Shown: in pieces, positions 24,462 through 33,517 of the stretch
Numbering within the stretch: position 1 is the first letter of the stretch
Layout of the letters: each line of letters starts with the position of its first letter
The notes under the pieces: model-generated
Database searches by the model: none
Seen by the model: only the letters and a program-made list of their open reading frames with translations
Told to the model about the DNA's origin: nothing
From: GCA-002733465 sp965230525
Lineage (GTDB): Bacteria; Pseudomonadota; Gammaproteobacteria; Enterobacterales; Kangiellaceae
NCBI GenBank assembly: GCA_965230525.1
Contig: OZ246008.1
Coordinates: forward strand, 2,728,001-2,792,000
DNA length: 64,000 nt
Direction: 5' to 3'
Translations under genes and position numbers: made by a program

Positions 24462-27400
24462 GGCGTCTCAATCCAGCAATCAAGTTGCGGATCAGTCGGT
24501 ACGCGAAGAACTGTTAAATATTAATAAATCATTTATTGTGCAAGCTCCCGCTGGTTCAGGCAAAACCGAGCTACTTACTCAGCGAATTTTAGCACTACTT
24601 GCAAGTGTCGAAAAACCAGAGAGCATCTTAGCGATTACTTTTACTCGGAAAGCTGCCGCTGAAATGCGAGAGCGTGTGGTGAGCGCCTTAAGGTTGGCGA
24701 CCCAACCGATGCCTAGCAGTACTCATGAGCAAACTCGTTGGAAACTAGCTAAAGCAGTACTTCAAGTTGATAAACGCTATGACTGGAATTTAATTGCAAA
24801 CCCTAACCGGCTCAATCTATTTACTATTGACGCGCTATCGGCTGGACTAAGTGGCGCTTTACCACTACTTTCGCAGACCGGTACCTTACCAAAGATCGAA
24901 GAGCGAGCAGGGCCGCTTTACTTAGAAGCCGCCGAACGCATGCTGGCTTCGATTAAAGAGCCGGGAGCAGTTTCCGAGAATATTAAGACACTGTTGGCCT
25001 ATAAGGATAACAACCTTAAGCGAGTGATCGAAATGATTGCGCAACTTTTAGCAAAACGCTTGCAGTGGTTAGGCAGAATTGATGCATTGGATCATCAATT
25101 AACCAGTGAGCTATTGTTTGAGTCTTTGAATACCGTAGTTGCAGAAAGCCTGCAAGCGGTTTACCAAGCTTTTCCTAAAGATGTATTAGCTGAACTGCCG
25201 CCTTTGCTAGAGCAAGCGGCTGAGGTGTTAGCTGCGAATGGCAAAAAAAATGTCGATAACTTAATTCAATTGCAAGAAGTCGCTGCTATCAAGCCGCCCA
25301 GTGAGTCGGATGTGATCTTATGGAAAGGGATAGCAGAATTGCTATTGACCGCCAACAAGTCAAAGCCCAGCTTTTTTAAAAGTGCCACCAAAACGAATGG
25401 ATTTCCAACGGAAAAAGATGCGTTCGATGATGAGCAAGCCGCCCAGTTTAAGCACAACAAGCAATTAATAACACAAATATTTAAAGATTTGAGAGAAGAT
25501 AATGGATTGCTTACGGCACTTAATTCGGTTCGCTACTTACCCGATGAAATAGAAACTACCAGCAGTCATCCGGTGTTAAAAGCAGTGATTGAGCTGCTAC
25601 CAATTGCGGCAGGCTATTTAAAATTAGTCTTTAAAGAAAGAAACTTATTAGATTTTAACGAACTGGCTTTTTCTGCGCTTAATGCGCTTGGCGATGAAGA
25701 TGCTCCAACTGATTTGGCGTTGGCGCTGGATTATCAAATTCAGCATATTCTTATTGATGAGTTTCAAGATACTTCTTCTCCGCAAATCAAGTTGTTAGAA
25801 CTACTGACTGCGGGATGGGATGAAAGTGTTGGTAAATCTCTATTTTTAGTTGGCGATCCGATGCAATCTATTTACCGATTTCGCGACGCTAATGTTAGCT
25901 TGTTTATGAAAATAGCTACTAAAGGCGTAGGCCAAATTGATTTGTTATTTAGAAAACTACAAGTTAATTTCAGATCGAATCAAAATATTATTGACTGGGT
26001 CAATCAACGCTTTTCTCAGGTAATGCCACCTAAAGATGATTTAACACTTTCAGCAGTCAGCTACGCACCATCAATTGCATTTCATCCTTCGATGACGACA
26101 AGTAAGGTCAAATTTTTAGCAAGCGTTGATGCAGAAAATTCCAATAGTCAAGCCGAACAAGTTTTGACCATTGTTAAGCAGCACTTACAGGAAAACATTC
26201 AACAACCAAATGACACTAAATCACTTGCGATTCTCGCTCGAAGTCGAAAGCATTTAACAGAGATTATAAATTTGTTAAATCGCCATTCCATCGATTATCA
26301 AGCGCTCGAAATCGAACCTTTAACCGATAAGGTCATTGTTAGTGATTTAGTAAACCTTGCACTTGCCTTGACGGATGTTTACGACGAGTTGGCATGGGCG
26401 AGTTGTCTCCGCTCGCCTTGGTTTGGATTAAGCTTGAATGATCTCTTTATCATTCTTAATTATTATCGACAGTCTCAATTAAGTTTTCCTGCGAGTATTA
26501 ATGCATTGATATCGGATGTTGAGAAATCAAAGGCAATCGGTGAACCGTCGAAAGTCAGAATTGCAAAAATACTCCCTTTACTGCAAGCGACCATCGCGCA
26601 AAAAGGCAAGAAGCCATTTAAGAAATGGTTGTTTGGTTGTTTTGAAGCGGTAGGCGGATTACTTCAAATCGAAACGCAATCGGAGTTGCAAGATATATCA
26701 AGTTGTATTGACACCATTGAGTTATATGAAGAAGGCGGTGAAATACTTGACCGAGATGGATTAAACAATGCCCTTGCATCGTTGTTTGCAGCGCCTAATC
26801 CTGCGGCTGATCATCAGGTGCAAATTATGACCATTCATAAGTCGAAAGGGCTAGAATTTGATCGCGTGATTTTGCCTCGACTTGATGCTCCGAGTGTCGG
26901 AGTGGAAGCGCAATTATTAAAGTGGACTGAGGTGGTTGATGAGGCTGGACGCGCACATAACTTGTTGGCGATTTCAAAGGAAGCGGGAAAAGAAAATGAT
27001 TCTGTCTATCAGTATATAAATTATTTAGATAAGCAGAAAGAAAAGTATGAAAGCCAGCGAGTTTTATATGTTGCTAGTACACGGGCAAAGTCAGAACTCT
27101 ACTTATTAGCAGATATAAGAAGTGATGCTAAACCTAAAAGCGATGAAGTTTATAAGCCGCCCGTGGCAGGAAGTTTTTTGGAAATGCTTTGGGATGGGAT
27201 CAAAAATCAGGTCGAAATATTTGATCAGGGGAGTCGAGTTGATAAGTCGTTGGCAGATAGTGCCTTAGAACACAAGCGTGCTGAATTATTGACCGAATCA
27301 GAACTCGAACAAATAACCAGTATTAAAAGTTCACAAGACGCACTTAACTATATATTTCCTTCTAGGAAAGTTAAACGAACTAATATAGAGCGTATTGAGA

Positions 27401-28059
27401 AGATACCGAGACGAACTCAGCTTGAGACTAATCCTGCGAATGAGTTAAAGCCTATCGCTGGCGAAGCCATTCAACTAAACTCAGAAAGTCAAGCTCACTA
27501 TTCTGAGACATCGGCAGTGGTCGGCAAAGTTATCCATCGTCAACTCGAATGGATAGCAAATAATCAAAGCTTCGAACAAGAGTTTGGTGAACAATGGCAT
27601 AATTTATGCCAAGCTCAACTGATTGATGAAGGTATTAGCCGACAAGACCCCAACTTAGAGCGCTATGTACAACAAGTTGAGCTTGCAGTGGGTAATACCC
27701 TATCTGACAAATTCGGCCGGTTTATTTTGAACCGTCATCCTGAATCAGCCAGTGAGTGGGTGTTGCAAAAAAGCCTTGGTGGCGGCGCTTACTTGACGCG
27801 CATTATTGATCGCACATTTGTTGTCGACAAACAACGTTGGATTGTGGACTATAAATCCTCTGAGCCAGCGGCTAACGAATTGCCCGCTGATTTTATTAAA
27901 CGAGAAACAAACGCTTATCGAGCACAAATTAATGAATATGTCAGTTTGGTCAAAGTATTAGACAATCGGCCCATTAAAGCGGGAATCTATTTTCCCATGA
28001 TTCAACATTTTGAATTACTTTATTCAGATCAACCCCTACAAGACGAGCTGCCACTTTGA
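24454..28059 (+). CDS. AddA-like UvrD helicase with C-terminal nuclease
   Basis: The ATG at 24454 follows GGAGGAG and overlaps the previous stop; the longer frame from 24343 would run far into the upstream gene. The 1201-residue product has Walker A APAGSGKTELL at about residue 31, motif Ia AITFTRKAAAEMRERV, Walker B LIDEFQDTSSP, VGDPMQSIYRFRDA, motif V IMTIHKSKGLEFDRVI and motif VI VASTRAKSELYLL. The C-terminus carries a RecB-like nuclease (VVGKVIHRQLEW, then IIDRTF and WIVDYKSSEP). It is an ATP-driven helicase-nuclease for recombinational repair, partner of the upstream AddB-like protein. Confidence 0.9.
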   Translation: MNRASQSSNQVADQSVREELLNINKSFIVQAPAGSGKTELLTQRILALLASVEKPESILAITFTRKAAAEMRERVVSALRLATQPMPSSTHEQTRWKLAKAVLQVDKRYDWNLIANPNRLNLFTIDALSAGLSGALPLLSQTGTLPKIEERAGPLYLEAAERMLASIKEPGAVSENIKTLLAYKDNNLKRVIEMIAQLLAKRLQWLGRIDALDHQLTSELLFESLNTVVAESLQAVYQAFPKDVLAELPPLLEQAAEVLAANGKKNVDNLIQLQEVAAIKPPSESDVILWKGIAELLLTANKSKPSFFKSATKTNGFPTEKDAFDDEQAAQFKHNKQLITQIFKDLREDNGLLTALNSVRYLPDEIETTSSHPVLKAVIELLPIAAGYLKLVFKERNLLDFNELAFSALNALGDEDAPTDLALALDYQIQHILIDEFQDTSSPQIKLLELLTAGWDESVGKSLFLVGDPMQSIYRFRDANVSLFMKIATKGVGQIDLLFRKLQVNFRSNQNIIDWVNQRFSQVMPPKDDLTLSAVSYAPSIAFHPSMTTSKVKFLASVDAENSNSQAEQVLTIVKQHLQENIQQPNDTKSLAILARSRKHLTEIINLLNRHSIDYQALEIEPLTDKVIVSDLVNLALALTDVYDELAWASCLRSPWFGLSLNDLFIILNYYRQSQLSFPASINALISDVEKSKAIGEPSKVRIAKILPLLQATIAQKGKKPFKKWLFGCFEAVGGLLQIETQSELQDISSCIDTIELYEEGGEILDRDGLNNALASLFAAPNPAADHQVQIMTIHKSKGLEFDRVILPRLDAPSVGVEAQLLKWTEVVDEAGRAHNLLAISKEAGKENDSVYQYINYLDKQKEKYESQRVLYVASTRAKSELYLLADIRSDAKPKSDEVYKPPVAGSFLEMLWDGIKNQVEIFDQGSRVDKSLADSALEHKRAELLTESELEQITSIKSSQDALNYIFPSRKVKRTNIERIEKIPRRTQLETNPANELKPIAGEAIQLNSESQAHYSETSAVVGKVIHRQLEWIANNQSFEQEFGEQWHNLCQAQLIDEGISRQDPNLERYVQQVELAVGNTLSDKFGRFILNRHPESASEWVLQKSLGGGAYLTRIIDRTFVVDKQRWIVDYKSSEPAANELPADFIKRETNAYRAQINEYVSLVKVLDNRPIKAGIYFPMIQHFELLYSDQPLQDELPL

Positions 28060-28425
28060 TGGCTTACTTGCGTGAGCCTTACTGGCTAATTATAGACTCG
28101 TTTTAGGCTCGATAGGTTGGGGGTTTGAGATACTCATTAGAACACTAAGTTTTTGCTAGGATGCAAGATATCTCTTAGGATACAAGAATGCTACGGATAC
28201 AAGAATGTCGCTCGGATACAAGAATGTCGCTCGGACATAAGATTGTCGCTCGGACGCTAGATCTTGCTGACCAGTCGTTGTGCCAGTTCAAGGCTAATCC
28301 CCGTAAATAAGACGATTTTAGGAAGACTATTCGATCTTTGTCTATACTCAATGCTAACCCCTTTAAATTAGCTGACATCGCGATTTAAGCGGTGAATTGA
28401 ACCAACTCAAGAATAGGAATCAAGC
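28060..28425. other. 366-bp gap with a 19-bp tandem repeat
   Basis: The left part has a weak hairpin (GGCTTAC / GTGAGCC) without a T-run. The middle carries the tandem repeat listed separately. No gene is supported. Confidence 0.5.
28158..28260. repeat. 19-bp tandem repeat, about five units
   Basis: Units begin at 28158, 28177, 28195, 28214 and 28233, with a sixth partial at 28252. The consensus is GGATACAAGAATGTCGCTC; the units at 28195 and 28214 are identical, the outer ones diverge. Confidence 0.88.
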
Positions 28426-29355
28426 ATGGCTGAGAAGAAATATAGATTGATCACTCGCAGTGATTTCGATGGACTGGTATGTGCGGTATTGCTAAAGCAC
28501 TTGGATATGATTGATGATATTAAATTTGTTCATCCTAAAGATATGCAAGACGGCAAAATTGAGGTTTCTAACAACGACATTTCAACAAATCTACCTTATG
28601 TCAAAGGTATTCACCTGGCCTTCGATCATCATTTATCTGAAACCATTCGCAATGAAAAAGTAGATAACCATGTGATTGATCCAGACGCGCCATCTGCTGC
28701 GCGGGTAGTTTGGAAACACTATGGTGGGTTAGATGCTTTTCCTGCTGAGTGGCAAGAGATGATGGACGCGTGTGATCGAGGTGACTCGGCGCAGTTTAAT
28801 ATGGAGCAAGTACTTAATCCAAAAGGCTGGGATTTACTGAATTTCTTAATGGATGCCCGCACTGGGTTGGGTCGTTTTAGAGAATTTAGGATATCGAACT
28901 ATAACCTCATGATGGATTTAATTGATTACTGCCGCAAAAATACCATTGAAGATATTATGCAGCTTCCAGATGTGGTTGAAAGGATTGAGCTTTATCACGA
29001 ACAAGATCAGTTATTTAGAGAGCAATTAAAACGCTGCTCAACAGTACATGGCAACTTAGTTGTACTCGATTTACGTGAAGAAGAGATTATCCATGCAGGT
29101 AATCGGTTTGTGATTTACGCATTGTTTCCTCAGTGCAATATTTCTATTCACGTCATGTGGGGATTTCAAAAACAAAACACCGTTTTTGCAACCGGCAAGT
29201 CAATTTTTGACCGAGGCTCAAAAACCAATGTCGGCGAGCTTATGCTCAAATACGGCGGGGGAGGCCATCAAGCTGCCGGTACTTGTCAGGTTCCGCACGA
29301 GCAAGCCGAAGAAACTTTAGCGGCTTTAATTGAGCAGATTAATCAGGATGGCTAA
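28426..29355 (+). CDS. DHH/DHHA1-family phosphoesterase
   Basis: This 309-residue protein has the DHH domain motifs SDFDGLVCAVLL (N-terminal Asp ligands) and AFDHHLSET, and the DHHA1 motif KYGGGGHQAAGTCQVP at the C-terminus. Such proteins bind two Mn2+ and hydrolyse phosphodiester or phosphoanhydride bonds; many homologues are annotated as exopolyphosphatase-like, others as oligoribonucleases. The exact substrate is not readable here. It stands alone between the repeat-bearing gap and lpxH. Confidence 0.85.
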   Translation: MAEKKYRLITRSDFDGLVCAVLLKHLDMIDDIKFVHPKDMQDGKIEVSNNDISTNLPYVKGIHLAFDHHLSETIRNEKVDNHVIDPDAPSAARVVWKHYGGLDAFPAEWQEMMDACDRGDSAQFNMEQVLNPKGWDLLNFLMDARTGLGRFREFRISNYNLMMDLIDYCRKNTIEDIMQLPDVVERIELYHEQDQLFREQLKRCSTVHGNLVVLDLREEEIIHAGNRFVIYALFPQCNISIHVMWGFQKQNTVFATGKSIFDRGSKTNVGELMLKYGGGGHQAAGTCQVPHEQAEETLAALIEQINQDG

Positions 29356-29478
29356 ACCGCTCAACATGTTATAGATAATGGTAAGTCCGATGGGATAAAA
29401 GTGCTAGTCGAACAATATGCTAGCGAATTGAAATGCCATTAGGTTTAGTTGCTAAATGATCTGCTCAGGATGAGCGGG

Positions 29479-30234
29479 TCAGCAAAAATAGACTTCGCTA
29501 ATTCCTCTGTCCGTGACGGCTAAATAAAAGCCACGTTTGTCCCAATCACTTAACACCACTCTATGCTTTGTTTGCTCGGCCATCTTTATCTCATGCGTGG
29601 CTTGACGGTGAGTGTGTCCATGAATTAAACAATCAACACCACTGGTTTTAAAAAAGTCTTCGACGGCTTGTGAGTTCACATCCATAATTTCATTGGATTT
29701 TTCCATTTGCGCCGATTTGCTCTGCTCGCGTAAACTGTTTGCTATCTCAATTCGTTTGGCCAAAGGGGCGGCCAAGAATTCATTTTGCCACGCCGGATCT
29801 CTTACCATGCCTCTAAACTGCTGGTAGGCGACATCATCGGTACACAAACTATCACCATGCATTAGCGCGGTTTTGTTACCAAACCAGTCTGTCACAAAAG
29901 GTTCCGAGAGTAGCTTGCCGCCGGTTAGCTTTTCAAAATCCACTCCCAGCAGAAAGTCACGATTGCCATGCATAAAGTAGAGCTCGCCCTGATGCGTTGC
30001 ATATTCTTTAAAACTATCGATAACCGATTGATAAAGCTTGCCGTTGGGATTGAATTGAGCGTTTTCGGGGGCCGTACAATCATCGCCAATCCACGCCTCA
30101 AATAGATCGCCTAAAACATACAATTGTTGGCTTTCCGGGGCATATTCCTGCATATACTTGTTAAACAGTGCTAACAAATCTGGCCGACTCGAACACAAGT
30201 GCAAGTCTGAAATGATATGAATAATTTGATTCAA
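29479..30234 (-). CDS. lpxH: UDP-2,3-diacylglucosamine diphosphatase
   Basis: This 251-residue protein carries all metallophosphoesterase motifs of LpxH in order: ISDLHLCSSRP, VLGDLFEAWIGDD, MHGNRDFLLG, LMHGDSLCTDD and IHGHTHRQATHE. LpxH removes UMP from UDP-2,3-diacylglucosamine to give lipid X in lipid A synthesis at the inner membrane. It is downstream of ppiB on the same strand with a 78-bp gap, a pairing known from other gammaproteobacteria. Confidence 0.95.
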   Translation of the reverse strand: MNQIIHIISDLHLCSSRPDLLALFNKYMQEYAPESQQLYVLGDLFEAWIGDDCTAPENAQFNPNGKLYQSVIDSFKEYATHQGELYFMHGNRDFLLGVDFEKLTGGKLLSEPFVTDWFGNKTALMHGDSLCTDDVAYQQFRGMVRDPAWQNEFLAAPLAKRIEIANSLREQSKSAQMEKSNEIMDVNSQAVEDFFKTSGVDCLIHGHTHRQATHEIKMAEQTKHRVVLSDWDKRGFYLAVTDRGISEVYFC

Positions 30235-30312
30235 AGGGTTATTCCATTTGTCTACTAGCTTTGCCGAGCAACAAGCGCTATTGAATATGCCAAGCCAGTC
30301 ATTTGATTTTTG

Positions 30313-30804
30313 TTACTCAACCGTTACTTTTTGGATAATAACAGGCTCAACCGGTACGTCTTTCATACCCGCAGCAAAGCCAGTCTCGACCATTTTAATT
30401 TGATTGACCACAGCCATCCCTTCGACCACTTCTCCGAACACACAGTAGCCCCAGCCTTGCATGGTTTCTGCTGTAAAATCGAGAAAATCATTGTCTTTAG
30501 TATTGATAAAAAACTGTGAAGTTGCTGAATGGGGATCGCTGGTACGCGCCATCGCAATGGTGCCGGTTTTGTTAGATAGGCCGTTTTGTGACTCACATTG
30601 AATCGGTTCGTTGACCATTTTTCGTCCCATTTCTTCATCAAAGCCACCGCCTTGAATCATAAAGTTTTCAATCACTCGGTGAAAAATTGTACCGCTGTAG
30701 AAACCTGATTCCGCATATTGAAGGAAGTTTTTTACCGTAATGGGGGCTTTTTCTTGATTGAGCGCTATTTTAATATCGCCTAAGTTGGTATGGATAGTGA
30801 CCAT
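30313..30804 (-). CDS. ppiB: Cytoplasmic peptidyl-prolyl cis-trans isomerase B (cyclophilin)
   Basis: The ATG at 30804 gives a 163-residue protein starting MVTIHTNLGDIKIALNQEKA, the normal cyclophilin start; an upstream extension to 30870 is not conserved in kind. FHRVIENFMIQGGG, QFFINTKDNDFLDF and VFGEVVEGMAVV are the active-site motifs. No signal peptide, so cytoplasmic. It is divergent from cysS, as in many gammaproteobacteria. Confidence 0.95.
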   Translation of the reverse strand: MVTIHTNLGDIKIALNQEKAPITVKNFLQYAESGFYSGTIFHRVIENFMIQGGGFDEEMGRKMVNEPIQCESQNGLSNKTGTIAMARTSDPHSATSQFFINTKDNDFLDFTAETMQGWGYCVFGEVVEGMAVVNQIKMVETGFAAGMKDVPVEPVIIQKVTVE

Positions 30805-31054
30805 GCTAAATCCTAATTGCTGAGTGTAAAGCTGGATCTTAACGCAATATTGGCAAACGCCCAAACTCATCGTTCGATAAATCAGAGTTGCTCAAACGTG
30901 ATAAGTTTGCGGGCCATTGCGAGCAAAAATCTTTAATTGTCGGAGAGCTCGGCATTTTGACGTCACAAAGCTGATTATATAGCCAATATGTTGGTGATAA
31001 ATGTCTGCAAGGCTTTTATAATGCGCAGGTTCTAAAAACAGAGATCCAGCCATT

Positions 31055-32449
31055 ATGTTAAAAATTTACGATTCACTCACGCAAAGCAAACGAGAATTTA
31101 AGCCCATTGAACCCGGTAAGGTGAGAATGTATGTTTGTGGGATCACTGTTTATGACTACAGTCATATTGGCCATGCCAGAACCTTTGTCGCTTTTGATGT
31201 GATTACTCGGTACCTACGCTTTTCGGGCTTCGATTTGACCTATGTCCGCAATATCACGGATATTGATGACAAGATTATTGCCCGAGCAAATGAACAAGGC
31301 CTCGATTTTTCTGAAGTAACCGAGAAATTTATTAAAGTAATGCATGAAGACTTCAAGTCCCTTGGTATGGCTGAACCGGATATCGAGCCAAAAGCGACTG
31401 ATTCGATTGCGGAAATTATTCAAATTATCGAGCAACTAATTGAAAATGGATTCGCTTATCAAGGGGAAGACGGCGACGTTTACTACAATGTGCCTAAATT
31501 CGCTGATTACGGCAAGCTCAGCAAACAAAACCTTGAAGCATTGCAGGCGGGAGAGCGCGTAGGCGTTGCCACCGATAAAGCCAGTAGTATGGACTTTGTT
31601 TTGTGGAAAATGGCAAAACCCGGCGAGCCGAGTTGGAACTCGCCATGGGGAGCTGGTCGGCCTGGTTGGCACATCGAATGTTCGGCCATGAGCAAAAAGT
31701 GCTTAGGTGAAAATTTCGACATACATGGCGGCGGTTCAGATTTACAATTTCCTCATCATGAAAACGAAATAGCTCAATCCGAAGCAGCCAATGGTTGCAC
31801 TTTTGCCAATACTTGGATTCATACTGGTATGGTTCAAGTAGATAAAGTGAAGATGTCAAAATCATTGAATAACTTTTTCACGATTCGAGACGTTTTAAAG
31901 CAGTATCGAGCGGAGACCGTTCGTTATTTTATGCTTTCCAGTCACTATCGTAGTCAGCTGAGTTACGGCGAAGACAACTTGGAATCGGCTAATGCTGCGT
32001 TGGAGCGCTTATATTTAGCGCTAAGAGATATTGATCTTAAAGATCTGCCCGCGTTTGATGCCAATCACCCTGCGGTCGATAAGTTTAAAAAAGCAATGGA
32101 TGATGACTTTAACACGCCCGAGGCGGTCGCAGTCCTGTTTGAATTAGCTAAGTCTTTAAATCGCAGTAAAAAACAAGGTGAGCAAGATGTCGGCCAGTTG
32201 GCGGCTATTCTTATCGAATTAGGTGGCGTATTGGGAATTCTGCAACAAGATCCAGAGGAGTATCTGACCTCATCGCTATCTAATGATAGTCAGCAAGATG
32301 ATGAAATGATTGAGCAACTAATCCTTGAACGTAATAAAGCACGTGAAGACAAAGATTGGGCGAAGGCGGATCAAATTCGTGATAAGTTCAACCAAATGGG
32401 AATAGTGTTGGAAGACAAAGACGGTAAGACAAGCTGGCGAAGAAATTAA
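31055..32449 (+). CDS. cysS: Cysteine--tRNA ligase
   Basis: This 464-residue class I synthetase has the HIGH motif in YDYSHIGHARTF, the zinc-binding Cys/His set (YVCGITVY, WHIECSAM, FPHHENE) and KMSKS in VKMSKSLNNFF. Length matches the E. coli enzyme (461). It charges tRNA-Cys in the cytoplasm. A TATAAT at 31017-31022 is a likely -10. The transcript ends at a strong terminator about 80 bp after the stop. Confidence 0.97.
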   Translation: MLKIYDSLTQSKREFKPIEPGKVRMYVCGITVYDYSHIGHARTFVAFDVITRYLRFSGFDLTYVRNITDIDDKIIARANEQGLDFSEVTEKFIKVMHEDFKSLGMAEPDIEPKATDSIAEIIQIIEQLIENGFAYQGEDGDVYYNVPKFADYGKLSKQNLEALQAGERVGVATDKASSMDFVLWKMAKPGEPSWNSPWGAGRPGWHIECSAMSKKCLGENFDIHGGGSDLQFPHHENEIAQSEAANGCTFANTWIHTGMVQVDKVKMSKSLNNFFTIRDVLKQYRAETVRYFMLSSHYRSQLSYGEDNLESANAALERLYLALRDIDLKDLPAFDANHPAVDKFKKAMDDDFNTPEAVAVLFELAKSLNRSKKQGEQDVGQLAAILIELGGVLGILQQDPEEYLTSSLSNDSQQDDEMIEQLILERNKAREDKDWAKADQIRDKFNQMGIVLEDKDGKTSWRRN

Positions 32450-32530
32450 TCATTGCTTGAGCAAGTGCCTTTGAGTGTTGTACAAAAAATAAGCACTTCA
32501 ATGAAGATTCATTCCCTTTCGCTAAACGAC

Positions 32531-32559
32531 AAGGCCAGATTAATAATCTGGCCTTTTTT
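32531..32559 (+). terminator. Terminator after cysS
   Basis: AAGGCCAGAT and ATCTGGCCTT form a 10-bp stem with a 5-base loop, followed by a T-run. Confidence 0.92.
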
Positions 32560-32655
32560 ATGTGCAAAACCTCATTATTTGCAAGTAGTCAGTGGCATAG
32601 AAATAATCGATCGCAAAGAAATCAAAGTAAACCGTGCTATTTATGGCTATTTCCG

Positions 32656-32687
32656 TATAATCGCATTTTAGCGAACATGTGTATGCT
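32656..32687 (+). promoter_or_regulatory. fabAB promoter with FabR-like operator
   Basis: TATAAT (32656-32661) is followed at 32670-32687 by AGCGAACATGTGTATGCT, an imperfect palindrome (AGC-x-x-ACA / TGT-x-x-GCT) close to what is known of FabR operators of fabA/fabB. It would overlap the start of transcription, allowing repression. It lies 220 bp before fabA; no fabR gene is in the window. Confidence 0.5.
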
Positions 32688-32909
32688 GAAATTTAATAGG
32701 AGTAAATTACAAGCATTCTCCATTCATTAAGGTCATACCAGATTCGCCTAGTAAACAAGGGATAATGGCGCCGAATTTAGCCTAAGAACAACATATATCC
32801 TTTGGTTAGTAAGTGAACAGTTGTGGTTAAAAATCCGATGTTTGTTCACCTCCCTCAAGATTTCAGTTGTCTTCAAGCGGCAATTGAAAGCTTTATTAAG
32901 GTTTAAAAA
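32688..32909 (+). other. Long untranslated leader of fabA
   Basis: About 220 bases separate the presumed transcription start from fabA. No frame or obvious hairpin is visible. TTAAGGTTTAAAAA precedes the ATG. Confidence 0.4.
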
Positions 32910-33440
32910 ATGAGTCGAACGGAAAGTTTTAGTAGAGAAGAATTAATCGCATGTGGCAACGGCGAATTAGTGGGAACAGCCTCTGAAGGTCGTCCTTTAG
33001 CCCGATTGCCACTACCCAACATGCTCATGATGGATCGCATTGTGCGCATCTCTGATGAAGGTGGGGATTACGGAAAAGGCGAGGTGATTGCCGAATTAGA
33101 TATAACCCCCGATCTGTGGTTTTTTGATTGTCATTTCAAAACCGATCCAGTGATGCCGGGTTGTTTAGGGGTTGATGCCATGTGGCAACTTGCTGGGTTT
33201 TACTTATCGTGGGATGGTAGTCCTGGAAAGGGTCGTGCTCTAGGTGCTGGAGAAATTAAGTTCTTTGGTCAGGTACTTCCAACCGCTAAAAAAGTCACAT
33301 ATAAAATAAGTGTAAAACGAATCATTAAGCGCGGACTTGCCATGATCATTGGCGATGGCTCGGTAGAAGTTGACGGCAAAGAAATATACACTGCTAAAAA
33401 TTTGAAAGTAGGCTTATTTGAATCAACAGATGATTTTTAG
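32910..33440 (+). CDS. fabA: 3-hydroxydecanoyl-ACP dehydratase/isomerase
   Basis: This 176-residue hot-dog enzyme has the catalytic His75 in FDCHFKTDPVMPG and Asp89 in LGVDAMWQL. It dehydrates 3-hydroxydecanoyl-ACP and isomerises the trans-2 to the cis-3 product, the branch point of anaerobic unsaturated fatty acid synthesis. Length is close to E. coli FabA (172). fabB follows 77 bp downstream and completes the pathway. Confidence 0.97.
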   Translation: MSRTESFSREELIACGNGELVGTASEGRPLARLPLPNMLMMDRIVRISDEGGDYGKGEVIAELDITPDLWFFDCHFKTDPVMPGCLGVDAMWQLAGFYLSWDGSPGKGRALGAGEIKFFGQVLPTAKKVTYKISVKRIIKRGLAMIIGDGSVEVDGKEIYTAKNLKVGLFESTDDF

Positions 33441-33517
33441 TTAGCTATTGCAAAGCCGCAAATACGTAAATACGAAAGTTTAAATCGATCAAAACGCTCA
33501 AGCGAGAGAGGAAATAG

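Noticed and set aside
28158..28260. Regular repeats as a CRISPR array
   Set aside because: Units are directly adjacent with no unique spacers, and no cas gene is present.
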